From Syntrophaceae bacterium UBA2188 (GTDB lineage Bacteria; Desulfobacterota; BSN033; UBA1163): a stretch of DNA of 27,208 nucleotides. The translations under genes and the position numbers were made by a program. How positions within the stretch are numbered: position 1 is the first letter of the stretch; the number at the start of each line of letters is the position of its first letter. The notes under the pieces are model-generated. The model worked only from the letters and a program-made list of their open reading frames with translations, did not search any database and was not told the origin of the DNA. Below, one piece after another: positions 7,212 through 15,607 of the stretch. The DNA lies in contig DCVM01000040.1 of assembly GCA_002327985.1 (NCBI GenBank), forward strand, positions 7,143 to 34,350. Reading direction: 5' to 3'.

Positions 7212-8271
7212 GACATTATTATTTGTAATCGTTTTCATTCTGTCGGTCCTTATGATTACCAGTTGTGCCACCCTTCAACCCACCCCTGAACCCACCCCCG
7301 TACCCCAACCTGAGCCGAAACCTGCAATCCAGCCTACCATCGAGCCTTTGCCTCGGATCGAAACCCCTGTTAGAGAGTTTTCTGACTTTATCGCTGTGAT
7401 CGCACAGTTAGGGGATTCCTTTTCTTCTTTGGCCTCCAAATATTTGAAGGACCCCTCCCTGGATTGGTTCATTTCTGAGTTTAACGGGATCACTTCTCTC
7501 AAGCCCGGGCAAGAGTTGATCATCCCTCTCCATCCTCACGGGAAAGGTGGCTTAACGCTTAAAAGTTATCAAACTGTCCCGGTGATCTCTTACCACAAAT
7601 TTTCCGAAGATAAATCGGATACCCTGACCGTTAAGAAAAGCGCTTTTGAAGAACAGATGAAATTTTTAAAAGAGAGCGGATATCGGGTCATCTCGATGGA
7701 CGAGCTTTTTGACTTCCTGGATTTTAAGCGACCCCTACCGAAGAAGTCGGTGGTGATTACGATCGACGACGGTTGGGTTTCGGCCTATGAGATTGCCTAT
7801 CCTATTTTGAAGAAGTATGGATATCCGGCTACCTTATTTGTATACACGGACCTCATTCTCCCAGGACGGAACTTCTTAAGCTGGGATCTTCTCGCCGAGA
7901 TGTCCAAGAACGGTATCGATATACAATGCCATACAAAGAGTCATCGAAACCTGGACAGAAGAAACAATCAGGAATCTTTCAGAGAATATTTCGAAAACGT
8001 AAAAAAAGAATTGACTGAATCTGCCGAACTGATTCGAAAACGACTCAACAAGCCAGTGAAATATTTTGCCTATCCTTATGGGGACACCAATTCCCTGGTG
8101 ATTGCCCAATTAGTGAAACTGGGTTACCGAGGAGCATTCACCGTAGAACGGGGGAGCAATCCATTTTTTGTCCATCCTTATAGAATTAATCGTTCTATGA
8201 TTTTCGGAACCTTTAGTTTGAGGGATTTTGAAAAGAATTTGGCTTACCTAAATGATAAGGAATTGCGTTAG
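7204..8271 (+). CDS. Polysaccharide deacetylase (NodB/CE4) lipoprotein with LysM-like domain
   Basis: A 355-residue secreted enzyme. A signal peptide ends in MITS-Cys21, followed by a Pro/Glu-rich spacer and a LysM-like segment (about 58-105, ending in the typical GQELIIPL). The catalytic NodB domain (about 110-350) has the TIDDG motif with Asp188-Asp189, the metal-binding His243-x3-His247 in CHTKSH, and YPYG (290-293). Family members remove acetyl groups from N-acetylglucosamine in peptidoglycan or exopolysaccharide using a divalent metal. The lipobox and LysM suggest it works on cell wall from the outer or inner membrane. ATG at 7204 overlaps the preceding stop by 8 bases, implying translational coupling. 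Confidence 0.9.
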   Translation: MTKTLLFVIVFILSVLMITSCATLQPTPEPTPVPQPEPKPAIQPTIEPLPRIETPVREFSDFIAVIAQLGDSFSSLASKYLKDPSLDWFISEFNGITSLKPGQELIIPLHPHGKGGLTLKSYQTVPVISYHKFSEDKSDTLTVKKSAFEEQMKFLKESGYRVISMDELFDFLDFKRPLPKKSVVITIDDGWVSAYEIAYPILKKYGYPATLFVYTDLILPGRNFLSWDLLAEMSKNGIDIQCHTKSHRNLDRRNNQESFREYFENVKKELTESAELIRKRLNKPVKYFAYPYGDTNSLVIAQLVKLGYRGAFTVERGSNPFFVHPYRINRSMIFGTFSLRDFEKNLAYLNDKELR

Positions 8272-8305
8272 AAAAGGCCTGAAGCTTTTCTGGAGTCAGC
8301 GCGTC

Positions 8306-9202
8306 ATGAGGTTGAAACCTTATTCCACAGGCATTATCATTCTTCTGATTCTTGGCTGTGCTTCCCAACGCCCTGTCAGCGAGCCTCCCGTGACAGAACC
8401 CTATCCCCCCCAAGAACCTCCGGGTCCTCCTGTCCGTCAAGAAGTTCCCATGGGGAAACATCCCTTTCAGGCAATCCCGACACAGTTTCGATTAAAAGCG
8501 ATTGAATCGGAAAAGAACGATGAACTGCCTAAGGCCCTTTTTTATTGGAAGGTGGTGCATCGCTTTTCTTCTCAAGACTCAGGGGTTTTGAAAAAAATAA
8601 AGGAACTGGAGACACGGATTCACACCGAAGCAGAAAGACATTTCAAAAAGGGGGCGGATCTCTATCAAAAAAGATCGATCCAAGAAGCACGCCGGGAGTT
8701 CCTACTCGCCCTTGCCCATCATCCGGAACATCAGCCTTCCTTGTACTATCTCAAAAATATAATAAACGAAACGGATACCCTCTTATACGAGACCAGAGAA
8801 GGAGATACTTTGAAAAGCATTTCCCGGCAAATTTATAAAGACCCTGAGAAGGACTTTTTGATTGTGTATTTCAATGATCTTCCTCAGGATGATCCGATCA
8901 GAATGGGAATGGTCCTGAAACTTCCGATCATTAGCCCTGTTTGGTTAGCCACACCGGCCTATTCGGAAGAGAAGCCTGACAGGACGAGCTTCACTCCAAA
9001 ATCCCGTGGCATTCAAACCTCGCTGAAGGATCAAGCGGAAACCCATTATATCAAGGGAGTCCGACATTTTCTCGCCGAAGAACTGGATGAGGCTATCCGA
9101 GAATGGGAGGAAACTCTCCGCTTAGACCCGGAGCACCTAGGGGCAAAGAGGGACATTGAGAAAGCTCAGCGTTTATTAAAAAATATAAAAAAACTCCGCT
9201 AA
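8306..9202 (+). CDS. TPR-LysM-TPR lipoprotein
   Basis: A 298-residue predicted lipoprotein with a short signal ending ILG-Cys18 and a Pro-rich stretch after it. Residues about 50-150 form TPR-like helices (AERHFKKGADLYQKRSIQEA). A LysM domain lies at about 161-207 (REGDTLKSISRQIY, then GMVLKLP). A further TPR is at the C-terminus (HYIKGVRHFLAEELDEAIRE, then LRLDPEH). The start at 8306 is chosen because GGAG lies ten bases upstream and it gives a clean lipoprotein signal; an in-frame ATG at 8252 would overlap the deacetylase by 20 bases and spoil the signal peptide. It is the third LysM-type protein in this operon, probably a cell-wall-binding scaffold. Confidence 0.85.
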   Translation: MRLKPYSTGIIILLILGCASQRPVSEPPVTEPYPPQEPPGPPVRQEVPMGKHPFQAIPTQFRLKAIESEKNDELPKALFYWKVVHRFSSQDSGVLKKIKELETRIHTEAERHFKKGADLYQKRSIQEARREFLLALAHHPEHQPSLYYLKNIINETDTLLYETREGDTLKSISRQIYKDPEKDFLIVYFNDLPQDDPIRMGMVLKLPIISPVWLATPAYSEEKPDRTSFTPKSRGIQTSLKDQAETHYIKGVRHFLAEELDEAIREWEETLRLDPEHLGAKRDIEKAQRLLKNIKKLR

Positions 9203-9254
9203 GCGCAGAAGATAAATCACCACAACTTTGACAGCTGTGTTTTGTAGAGTTCCT

Positions 9255-9329
9255 CCCCAGGTACAGACAGGTATCATTCATTTCACTGAAGCGATTGAGT
9301 TGGATCCTCAGGGAAAAGTAAAGGGATGA
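9255..9329 (+). pseudogene. Possible relic of a TPR repeat
   Basis: In the gap after the TPR-LysM-TPR gene one frame reads GIIHFTEAIELDPQGK and stops at TGA 9327-9329. That is the end of helix B plus the LDP turn of a canonical TPR unit. The frame is closed by TAA at 9213 and has no plausible start. It looks like the decayed tail of a TPR gene. The segment is short, so chance similarity is possible. Confidence 0.35.
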
Positions 9330-9368
9330 TTTCTCCCCTTAGTTATTTCATGAAAATTGGAGGTTTAA

Positions 9369-9602
9369 ATGGAAACGGATCATCTTGAAAAAAGGTTTGG
9401 GGTTTTGGCTGTAGAGAAGGGGTTTGTCACAGCAGATCAAGTGGTCGAAGCATTGAGGATTCAGGTGATGGAGGATATCGAAAAGGGTAAACACAGGCTG
9501 ATCGGTCTCATATTATTGGAACAGGGGTTGATGACCCTACCGAAGATTGACAACGTATTAGAATCCATGGGAAAGGGTTTGCCGTTATTGAAAGAACAGT
9601 GA
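9369..9602 (+). CDS. Small MshEN-like / unrecognised protein
   Basis: A 77-residue soluble protein with an excellent ribosome-binding site (TTGGAGG, 9357-9363) six bases before the ATG. It contains RFGVLAVEKGFVTADQVVEA and, about thirty residues later, GLILLEQGLMTLPKIDNVLE. The two halves share a pattern (hydrophobic core, x-x-G-h-h-T-x-x-Q/I) reminiscent of the MshEN module that binds cyclic di-GMP, but with only weak agreement to the known ligand residues. I do not assign a function. It stands between the LysM operon and the CsgG-like gene, with a possible promoter after it. Confidence 0.6.
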   Translation: METDHLEKRFGVLAVEKGFVTADQVVEALRIQVMEDIEKGKHRLIGLILLEQGLMTLPKIDNVLESMGKGLPLLKEQ

Positions 9603-9634
9603 AGAAAACTCAAAGGAAGCCCATGAGCAATGAT

Positions 9635-9663
9635 TTGACAAGACTGGTGAAAGGGTATATGTT
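9635..9663 (+). promoter_or_regulatory. Possible promoter for the CsgG-like gene
   Basis: TTGACA (9635-9640), a 17-base spacer and TATGTT (9658-9663, four of six consensus bases) precede the ATG at 9708 by about 40 bases. The -35 is perfect, the -10 only moderate. Confidence 0.4.
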
Positions 9664-9707
9664 GCAACGGATGGTTTTCAAAAAGAATAGAACGGTGGGT
9701 TGCTAAA

Positions 9708-10613
9708 ATGAAAGAGAAAAAGGTATTCGGCGTATTGAGCTTTGTTATTATTTGGATCGTCCTCACTTCTTTATCATGGGCAGGGCAGGTGGTGACAAAG
9801 GAAGCGAGGCTGTGGGCCAAAAAGGCATTGGAGGAGGAGAAATTCCTTCGCCTTGTTTCAGGACAAAATACAGTGGCCGTCCTCTATTTCCAGAACAAGA
9901 CAGGGCAACCAGAGTTGGATCCCCTTCAGAAAGGGATTCCCCTTCTGCTCATCACAGATCTTTCCAATGTGAAAGGTCTTCAGGTCATCGAAAGAATAAA
10001 ACTTCAAGCGCTCGTAGAGGAAATAGGCCTTGGGACTTCTGGGTTGGTTGAATACGATACGGTTCCCCGGGCAGGGAGGTTGTTGGGAGCGAGATGGCTT
10101 ATCGGAGGAGATATTTTAGGAGGATCCATAGGGATACAATCCAACCTTTTAGATGTATCAGGACAAAAAGTAATTGGCCAACCCATGGTAAAAGGAAATC
10201 TCCCAGAATTGTTCCGTTTGGAGAAAGATCTTCTTTTTGAAATCATCAAGTTTTTAAAAATCGACGTCACGCCCGAGGAAGAGAGAGAACTGAAAAAACC
10301 CTGTTCCATCCATTTGAACGCCCTTCTTGCCCTTTTTAAGGCAATTCATGAAAGCGATCGTGGGAACTATGAAAAGGCAGCGGAACATTATGAAAGAGCC
10401 TTGGGAGAGGATCCAAAAATTTGTGTTGCCAGGAGTGCCCTGGAGGAATTGCAGACTTTGGGTCTAATCCGTGCCAACAAGAGAACCCGTGGTCTATTAC
10501 GATCATTGAGAGATCGGAGCTCCGTCACGGATCAACTGACTCCGGAGGATTCGACCAAAAGAACGATCCCCCCGGACCGTCAGCCCTCAACTATTCCGGG
10601 GAGGGAGAAATAG
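9708..10613 (+). CDS. Exported CsgG-like protein with a TPR segment
   Basis: A 301-residue protein with a Sec signal peptide (hydrophobic core about 8-22, probable cleavage near SWAG). Residues about 54-190 resemble the CsgG / curli-assembly-type family: TVAVLYFQNKTG, then GIPLLLITDLSNVKGLQVIE, and later RAGRLLGARWLIGGDI, the usual sequence of strand, helix and LGA-R-hydrophobic-G blocks. CsgG family proteins form or regulate outer-membrane export channels; many relatives only share the periplasmic fold. A C-terminal TPR-like unit (GNYEKAAEHYERALGEDP) follows. No lipobox cysteine is present, unlike true CsgG, so pore formation is doubtful. The gene precedes a predicted outer-membrane barrel, and two other CsgG-like genes lie on the opposite strand nearby. 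Confidence 0.8.
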   Translation: MKEKKVFGVLSFVIIWIVLTSLSWAGQVVTKEARLWAKKALEEEKFLRLVSGQNTVAVLYFQNKTGQPELDPLQKGIPLLLITDLSNVKGLQVIERIKLQALVEEIGLGTSGLVEYDTVPRAGRLLGARWLIGGDILGGSIGIQSNLLDVSGQKVIGQPMVKGNLPELFRLEKDLLFEIIKFLKIDVTPEEERELKKPCSIHLNALLALFKAIHESDRGNYEKAAEHYERALGEDPKICVARSALEELQTLGLIRANKRTRGLLRSLRDRSSVTDQLTPEDSTKRTIPPDRQPSTIPGREK

Positions 10614-10676
10614 AGCCCTTCGGGCAAGCCCGTGGTCTTCTGCGAGGGCGGATAAAAATCCCTTTGAGGTAGGATC

Positions 10677-11930
10677 ATGATGAAAAAATGGATTGGGATT
10701 TTGCTTTTTCTCACGGTTGTTTTTTCTGTTGAAGGAAGTCTCGCTTTCGATTTTAATGTCAGCACAGGTTTCAACTACGATGGGTGGGATGATACGAAAG
10801 ACAACAAAGCGAGACAATCTTACATCCCTCTCTGGATGGAGGCTCGCTATAAAGATTTCTCTCTGAGCTTCCTGACAGGGTATGTCCATACACACTTTCA
10901 TCCAGCGGTCGGATCAAATCGATCATTCGGCCATGCTCTGGATTCCAAGCTCAACCTCTCTTATGAAATGATTGGAAAATTACCCGTGGATGCCCTCATC
11001 GGTCTTGATTTCAATCTTCCAACAGGGAAGACCGACCTCCGCGCAAAAGATCAAATTCTTCTCATGGACCCAGACCTCATTTCGATCACTCAATTTGGCG
11101 AAGGGTTTAATGTGAATCCAACGCTTTCCCTGGCAAAAGAATGGGGAGGGTGGGTTTTCGGGATAGGAGCGGGTTACCTCTGGAGGGGGAGATATGATTA
11201 CGGAAATTTGAGGGAGACTTCTACCTCCATCATCAAAATCGAAGACTATGATCCAGGGAATATCTTCATTTTAAATTCTGAAATTCGCTATGACTTTTCT
11301 TCTCATTGGTATGGTCGCGTCTTTGGCCAATATGCCTGGTATGAGGAAAGCGAATGGAAAGAATCGGTTAGAAGTCCATATTATAATGTGAACCGTAACC
11401 ATTCTTTTCAAGAGGGTGAATTTTGGCTACTCGGTATGGGTTTTCATTACAACAGCAAAAAATGGGATGCAGACTTGACGTTACGCGGCCTATTTAGGGA
11501 GAAGAATAAACGGGATTACCAGGAGAGGTGGTACCATTTTGATTCATCCTGGGGGGCACTCCTTAAGGTTTATTCTCCTTTGACTCAGGAACTTAAAAAT
11601 AGTCATGGAGACGAATGGATCGCTGATTTTACCGTGAAGTATTTTTGGGATCACAAGACTTCGATAAAATCCTTTTTACAGGCCCTCTTCTTCTCCAAGA
11701 ACGAATACCCTTCTTTCTCACCCCATTATCTTGGTCGGCGTGAGAAGTATACCCTTGGATTTAGAGCAACACGAAGTTTCCCACCCTTTCTTGAAGGCGA
11801 GGTTTATGTCAAGGGCTTCGTCATGCATGACGGAGAGAGAAAATACCCTTATTTATTTGGGGGCCAAACCATCAGCGAAAGGCATTATAAAGGAATTTCC
11901 ACAGGATTGATGTTGACCGGGAGATTTTAA
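10677..11930 (+). CDS. Predicted outer-membrane beta-barrel protein
   Basis: A 417-residue exported protein. Signal peptide MMKKWIGILLFLTVVF continues to a likely cleavage at SLAF/D. The mature part is dominated by alternating aromatic/polar strands (FNVSTGFNYDGWDD, YKDFSLSFLTGYVHTHF, WVFGIGAGYLWRGRYDYG) and ends in a C-terminal Phe preceded by LMLTGRF, the usual barrel-assembly signal. A GLDFNLPTGKTDL segment occurs in many uncharacterised porin-like proteins. I see no specific transport family. GAGGTAGG sits upstream of the ATG at 10677; the adjacent ATG at 10680 is equally possible. It lies 63 bases after the CsgG-like gene and probably shares its transcript. It converges tail to tail with the minus-strand operon with only seven bases between. 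Confidence 0.8.
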   Translation: MMKKWIGILLFLTVVFSVEGSLAFDFNVSTGFNYDGWDDTKDNKARQSYIPLWMEARYKDFSLSFLTGYVHTHFHPAVGSNRSFGHALDSKLNLSYEMIGKLPVDALIGLDFNLPTGKTDLRAKDQILLMDPDLISITQFGEGFNVNPTLSLAKEWGGWVFGIGAGYLWRGRYDYGNLRETSTSIIKIEDYDPGNIFILNSEIRYDFSSHWYGRVFGQYAWYEESEWKESVRSPYYNVNRNHSFQEGEFWLLGMGFHYNSKKWDADLTLRGLFREKNKRDYQERWYHFDSSWGALLKVYSPLTQELKNSHGDEWIADFTVKYFWDHKTSIKSFLQALFFSKNEYPSFSPHYLGRREKYTLGFRATRSFPPFLEGEVYVKGFVMHDGERKYPYLFGGQTISERHYKGISTGLMLTGRF

Positions 11931-11937
11931 GAATTAA

Positions 11938-12435
11938 TCAAAGTTCCTCAGCTGCCTTTCTTGCCGCTTCTATTGATGCAGCCAGGTCGGTTCCCGAGGG
12001 GATCTTACTAATTCCTTTCCTAATAGATCCGGTTTCCACCTCTACCAGCCTTAGATCGATACGCATGATCTTCCCATGGACCTGATAGGCTCCAAAAACC
12101 ATGTATCGAGCCCCCAACATTCTACCCACTTTTAACCGGGTCTCCTCATCCACAAACTTTTCGCTTCCCAAACGAAGCTCTTCGAGCATCAAATCGAGGC
12201 GTTTCCTTTCAATCACTTCATCATAGGAACCTTTCTTTTGAAGAGTCTCAATGATTTCAACCATTAAAATTTCCCCCATATCAGGTTGGGCCTTTTTGGG
12301 GGAAAAATCTTCAATATACCAGACCGCGATGGTTCTCCTTTTTTCTGTGGTGGAAGGCAAGGAGGTGCAGGAGTTGAGGAGCAAAGCGAGAATGATGAAA
12401 GGCATACAAAATTTAAATAATAAGGGTCTCATCAC
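11938..12435 (-). CDS. CsgG-like lipoprotein
   Basis: A 165-residue lipoprotein with signal peptide and lipobox LLNS-Cys22. The mature part has the CsgG-type layout: RRTIAVWYIEDFSP, then EILMVEIIETLQKKGSYDEV with a VIERKRLDLMLEEL helix, and KVGRMLGARYMVFGAYQV. It is short compared with CsgG itself (about 260-280), so it covers only the core fold. The start overlaps the previous gene's stop by four bases (ATGA). It is the last gene of the minus-strand operon. It may assemble with the larger CsgG-like fusion encoded just upstream, which has the same fold, but that is inference. Confidence 0.8.
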   Translation of the reverse strand: MMRPLLFKFCMPFIILALLLNSCTSLPSTTEKRRTIAVWYIEDFSPKKAQPDMGEILMVEIIETLQKKGSYDEVIERKRLDLMLEELRLGSEKFVDEETRLKVGRMLGARYMVFGAYQVHGKIMRIDLRLVEVETGSIRKGISKIPSGTDLAASIEAARKAAEEL

Positions 12436-14399
12436 CTTACCCCCACCTCCTCCAATACTTCCTGAACTTTGTCATCTGTTTTCAGAGACCTCTCCTGCTT
12501 CAGAACCTTAACATAGCAGAGATCGGGCTCCACTCGCACCACTTCAACGCGACCCATCACCTTGGGGGCAGGTTGATGTTTCCTTCCCTTATAATCAATG
12601 GGTTCCTGCTCCTCCAACACATCAAATTTTGTTCCGGAAACCACCCCCCGTATTGAACCGAGATTCAAGATAGCCTGATCTCCTGTCAGCTTCATGATGT
12701 AGCCTCTCAACGGATATTTTAAAATCACTGCCTTGAGAATCTCACGATTCAGCTGAAACAATTCTTTCTCTAACGAGATCGGGGAGCTGAGCTGCTTGTT
12801 GGTCACATAAGGGAGTGCGGTCGTTTCAGTGTCAATGAGTCTGAGACTCATTAGAGTTTCTTTTGGAAGATAATAGATCGAACCTGTTCCAATCAATTTA
12901 GCCGCCATCACTTTACCGAGTCGAAGCAAGGTCTCTTTGTCGGCCAACTCCTGAGCACTCAAATTTAATTCCTGGAGGGTACGTTCAAGGAGGAACCGAT
13001 CCACCACCTTGACCCTCCCTGTCTCCTCAAGGAGCTTTCCAAGTCGAACCATCATCACCAAGGAAAATCCATCCCTTTCCGACAACCCACCTCTCTCTTC
13101 AAAGTCGACAAACGAAAGAACCATCGGCCGGGAGGTCCAGAGATCTTCTGTCTCTGGCTTGATCGACTTCTGGCTTCGAAACCTCCCAGCAATCTCCTTG
13201 ACTAATTGATCAATCCTCTCCCTTCGCTTGGTATCTTTCTGGACGTCCAATATCTCCTGAACCCGTTTTGCCAAGACCCCTGCGAAGGTATCGGCTTTAT
13301 CAAGGGCTAAGGCTTGGCGATAAGAATCCAATGCCTTGTCCAGGTTTCCCTCTTTTTCAAGAACGACCCCCTTATTGGTTGTCAACTCGACATTCCAAGG
13401 ATCTACTTTTATACCTTTTTCAATCGTTGTTCGAGCCTCTTGATATTGTCTTTTATTGGCATATAATCTACCAAGCCTGAGGTATATTTCCGCCTGCTGG
13501 TAAGATTCTACCTCTTTTTTCTGAAGGGCAATCCGAAGTTCTGCCTCTGCCTCTTCTACTTTGCCTTGATGAATGAAGATATCGGCTTTGACGACATTGG
13601 AATAAGCCCGATTAGGAGCCATCTTTTCAACTTCTTTGGCCAATTGAAGAGCTTTCTCTGTTTCTCCTTTCCTGAAATGCACAACGGATAGACCCTCTTT
13701 CCCTAAGATTTCACCCTCAGGACCCCTTTTTTGCAGGTTTTTAAAAATTTTTTCCGCCTCGCTCAATTTTGCCTCTTTCAAAGTGGCATATCCCTTGACC
13801 GCCAACGCCTTGACATTGACCTGTTGGGGATCCTTTTCGATCACTTTCGTGCTGATAGCTGTTGCCACCTCTGTCTTTTTTCTCTGAAGATTCCTTTCTG
13901 CCAGTCTCACGAGCATGGTCTCTGTCTTTCCCTTATCGCTTCCTTGAAAATAGTCCATTACTTTCAGTCCGGGTCCGAGGGTACAAACGGTTGGAAAGAT
14001 TAGACGGGATGGGGAATAAAGATGATTCACTTTCTTCGAGGTATCCAGGAGAACAGAAAATTTAAGACCGGAGTTTTTCACAAAAGTTGCCACCTTTTCC
14101 TTAGATGACGGGGTAATGGACCAGACGGTTAAACCTTCTTCTTGAAATGGCTTGGCTAATTCATTGAGCGTGAGAAGACCCTCCTGACTTGGTCTGGATT
14201 CCGCCTCAAAAAAATAGAGGAGGATCATGGGTTTTTCTTTCATTTGTGATAAGTCATAAGTCTGCCCCTTTAAATCTTGCAAGGAAAAGAGCGGGGCGGT
14301 CTGACCGACCGGGAGTTGTCCATAGGAATCTCGGTTTATCAAAACGATGCCCATCGTCAAGATGAGAACGAATGACGTCCTTTTTATGATGTGTTTCAT
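12432..14399 (-). CDS. Exported fusion: cysteine-less redoxin, TPRs, CsgG-like and FlgT-like domains
   Basis: A 655-residue periplasmic protein. A signal peptide (about 1-27) is followed by an AhpC/TSA-redoxin-like domain (about 28-165) that opens with the typical VGQTAPLFSLQDLKGQTYDL. The active-site position, normally WCxxC, reads FFEAESRPSQ, so both cysteines are Ser68 and Ser71 and no redox chemistry is expected. Residues about 170-400 are TPR units (EKALQLAKEVEKMAPNRAYS and others). A CsgG-like domain (about 425-560) contains RPMVLSFVDFEERGG and LRLGKVMAAKLIGTGSIYYL. The end (about 570-650) resembles the FlgT C-terminal barrel (DQAILNLGSIRGVVSGTKFD). AGGAGG lies eight bases before the ATG. 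The parts are each familiar; this combination is not one I recognise. A scaffold at the outer membrane is a reasonable inference. Confidence 0.82.
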   Translation of the reverse strand: MKHIIKRTSFVLILTMGIVLINRDSYGQLPVGQTAPLFSLQDLKGQTYDLSQMKEKPMILLYFFEAESRPSQEGLLTLNELAKPFQEEGLTVWSITPSSKEKVATFVKNSGLKFSVLLDTSKKVNHLYSPSRLIFPTVCTLGPGLKVMDYFQGSDKGKTETMLVRLAERNLQRKKTEVATAISTKVIEKDPQQVNVKALAVKGYATLKEAKLSEAEKIFKNLQKRGPEGEILGKEGLSVVHFRKGETEKALQLAKEVEKMAPNRAYSNVVKADIFIHQGKVEEAEAELRIALQKKEVESYQQAEIYLRLGRLYANKRQYQEARTTIEKGIKVDPWNVELTTNKGVVLEKEGNLDKALDSYRQALALDKADTFAGVLAKRVQEILDVQKDTKRRERIDQLVKEIAGRFRSQKSIKPETEDLWTSRPMVLSFVDFEERGGLSERDGFSLVMMVRLGKLLEETGRVKVVDRFLLERTLQELNLSAQELADKETLLRLGKVMAAKLIGTGSIYYLPKETLMSLRLIDTETTALPYVTNKQLSSPISLEKELFQLNREILKAVILKYPLRGYIMKLTGDQAILNLGSIRGVVSGTKFDVLEEQEPIDYKGRKHQPAPKVMGRVEVVRVEPDLCYVKVLKQERSLKTDDKVQEVLEEVGVR

Positions 14400-14418
14400 T
14401 TGGAATACCTCCTGATCT

Positions 14419-15573
14419 TTATGGGTTCTTTCCCTCCATAGGGGTCAATTGGACTTGGAGGGGAAGTTCTTCTCCCTTTTCCATATGGATCTGAGCTTCC
14501 CAGTCATGATGGCCTGACAGCGTCAAACGAAACTCATATTTTTTTCCTATTGGAAGTTTTATGTCAATCGGAGTTTTTCCTTTGAATTGACCCTCTACAA
14601 AGACTTGGGCTCCTTCAGGGGTGCTTTCTACTTTCAGACTGGATAAAATTACCTTATCGTTGGGGGGCCAGATTTTGGGAATGATCATCCGACTCATGAC
14701 GGCTAATGCGATGATCACGCATAGAAGAAGAAGGATCTTTTTCCATTTTAAAATGATGGGAGGATGTTTTTCTTCAGAAGAACTTTTTTTCAATGCCTCT
14801 GCCAAAGCCTTGCCCGTATTGAAACGGTCCGCTGGTTTTTTCCTCAGGCACTTCATGATGATTTGAGAGAGGTCTTTCGGAATGGAAGGATTGATCTTGG
14901 CCGGTTCGACGGGACTCTCTTGGCGGATTGCTTCGAAGGTCGCTTCTCGGGTTTTTCCTTTAAAAGGTCTTTCGCCTGTGCTGAGCTCATACAAAACGAT
15001 CCCTAATGAGAAGAGGTCCGAACGGCCATCAATGACCTCCCCTTTCACTTGCTCGGGGGACATATAGGGGGGAGTTCCCATCGTGACCCCCACCTGAGTC
15101 TTCTTCAAATCTTCAATGTGCGCAATGCCGAAGTCTGTGATCTTAACCCGTCCATCCTTCCTAATCAGAATATTGCTGGGTTTGATATCCCGGTGGATGA
15201 TTCCCTTCTGGTGGGCGTAATCCAACGCCTCCGCAATATCCGCTCCCAGTCTGGAAATGTCCTTTGGATTAAGATACCTTTTCTCCATCGCTTCATTAAG
15301 AGATTCCCCTTCTATGAATTCCATGACAATATAGACCACTCCATTATCCTCATCGGCATTGTAGACACGCACGATACTTGGATGATCAAGTCTGCCAAGG
15401 GCTCTTGCTTCATCCACAAACCTTGAGACCATTTCTTGACTTGAAACCCATTCCTGACGCATCACTTTTAAGACCACTGCCATATCCAGGTTTGGGTCAT
15501 GGGCAAGGAAGACCACTCCCATGCCGCCCTCCCTGCTCAACTCCTTAACCACTTCATAGCGGCCCAAATTCAT
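14419..15573 (-). CDS. Membrane Ser/Thr protein kinase with C-terminal PEGA domain
   Basis: A 384-residue Hanks-type kinase. ELSREGGMGVVFLA is the glycine loop, Lys36 the ATP lysine, HRDIKPSN holds the catalytic Asp129, DFG starts at Asp147, and GTPPYMSPEQ closes the activation segment. The kinase domain ends near residue 262. One TM helix (about 280-300, ILLLLCVIIALAVMSRMII) leads to a PEGA domain (about 310-378; VESTPEGAQVFVEGQFKGKT), so the PEGA lies outside the inner membrane. PEGA is a small beta fold of envelope proteins. The ATG at 15573 is preferred because the longer frame would start with a TTG at 15600 without a good ribosome-binding site. It follows the protease gene at about 30 bases and is in one operon with the PP2C phosphatase, its likely antagonist. 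Confidence 0.93.
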   Translation of the reverse strand: MNLGRYEVVKELSREGGMGVVFLAHDPNLDMAVVLKVMRQEWVSSQEMVSRFVDEARALGRLDHPSIVRVYNADEDNGVVYIVMEFIEGESLNEAMEKRYLNPKDISRLGADIAEALDYAHQKGIIHRDIKPSNILIRKDGRVKITDFGIAHIEDLKKTQVGVTMGTPPYMSPEQVKGEVIDGRSDLFSLGIVLYELSTGERPFKGKTREATFEAIRQESPVEPAKINPSIPKDLSQIIMKCLRKKPADRFNTGKALAEALKKSSSEEKHPPIILKWKKILLLLCVIIALAVMSRMIIPKIWPPNDKVILSSLKVESTPEGAQVFVEGQFKGKTPIDIKLPIGKKYEFRLTLSGHHDWEAQIHMEKGEELPLQVQLTPMEGKNP

Positions 15574-15607
15574 CTTTTGCTCTTTCCCGATAGGAATCAA
15601 GGAGTGT

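Noticed and set aside
9225..9330. AAGGG/CCCCTT stem around 9318-9340 as a terminator of the LysM operon
   Set aside because: The stem is short and imperfect, and no run of T follows.
10570..10632. GC-rich hairpins (CCCCGGA/TCCGGGG; GCCC-TTC-GGGC; CGGGC-AA-GCCCG) near the end of the CsgG-like gene as a terminator
   Set aside because: No T-tract follows either stem and the barrel gene 45 bases later has a ribosome-binding site but no obvious promoter, so read-through is more likely.
11931..11937. Bidirectional terminator between the converging barrel gene and CsgG-like lipoprotein
   Set aside because: Only seven bases separate the genes and no hairpin is visible.
12432..14399. Thiol-disulfide oxidoreductase function
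   Set aside because: No cysteine at the active-site positions (SRPS), so only the fold is retained.
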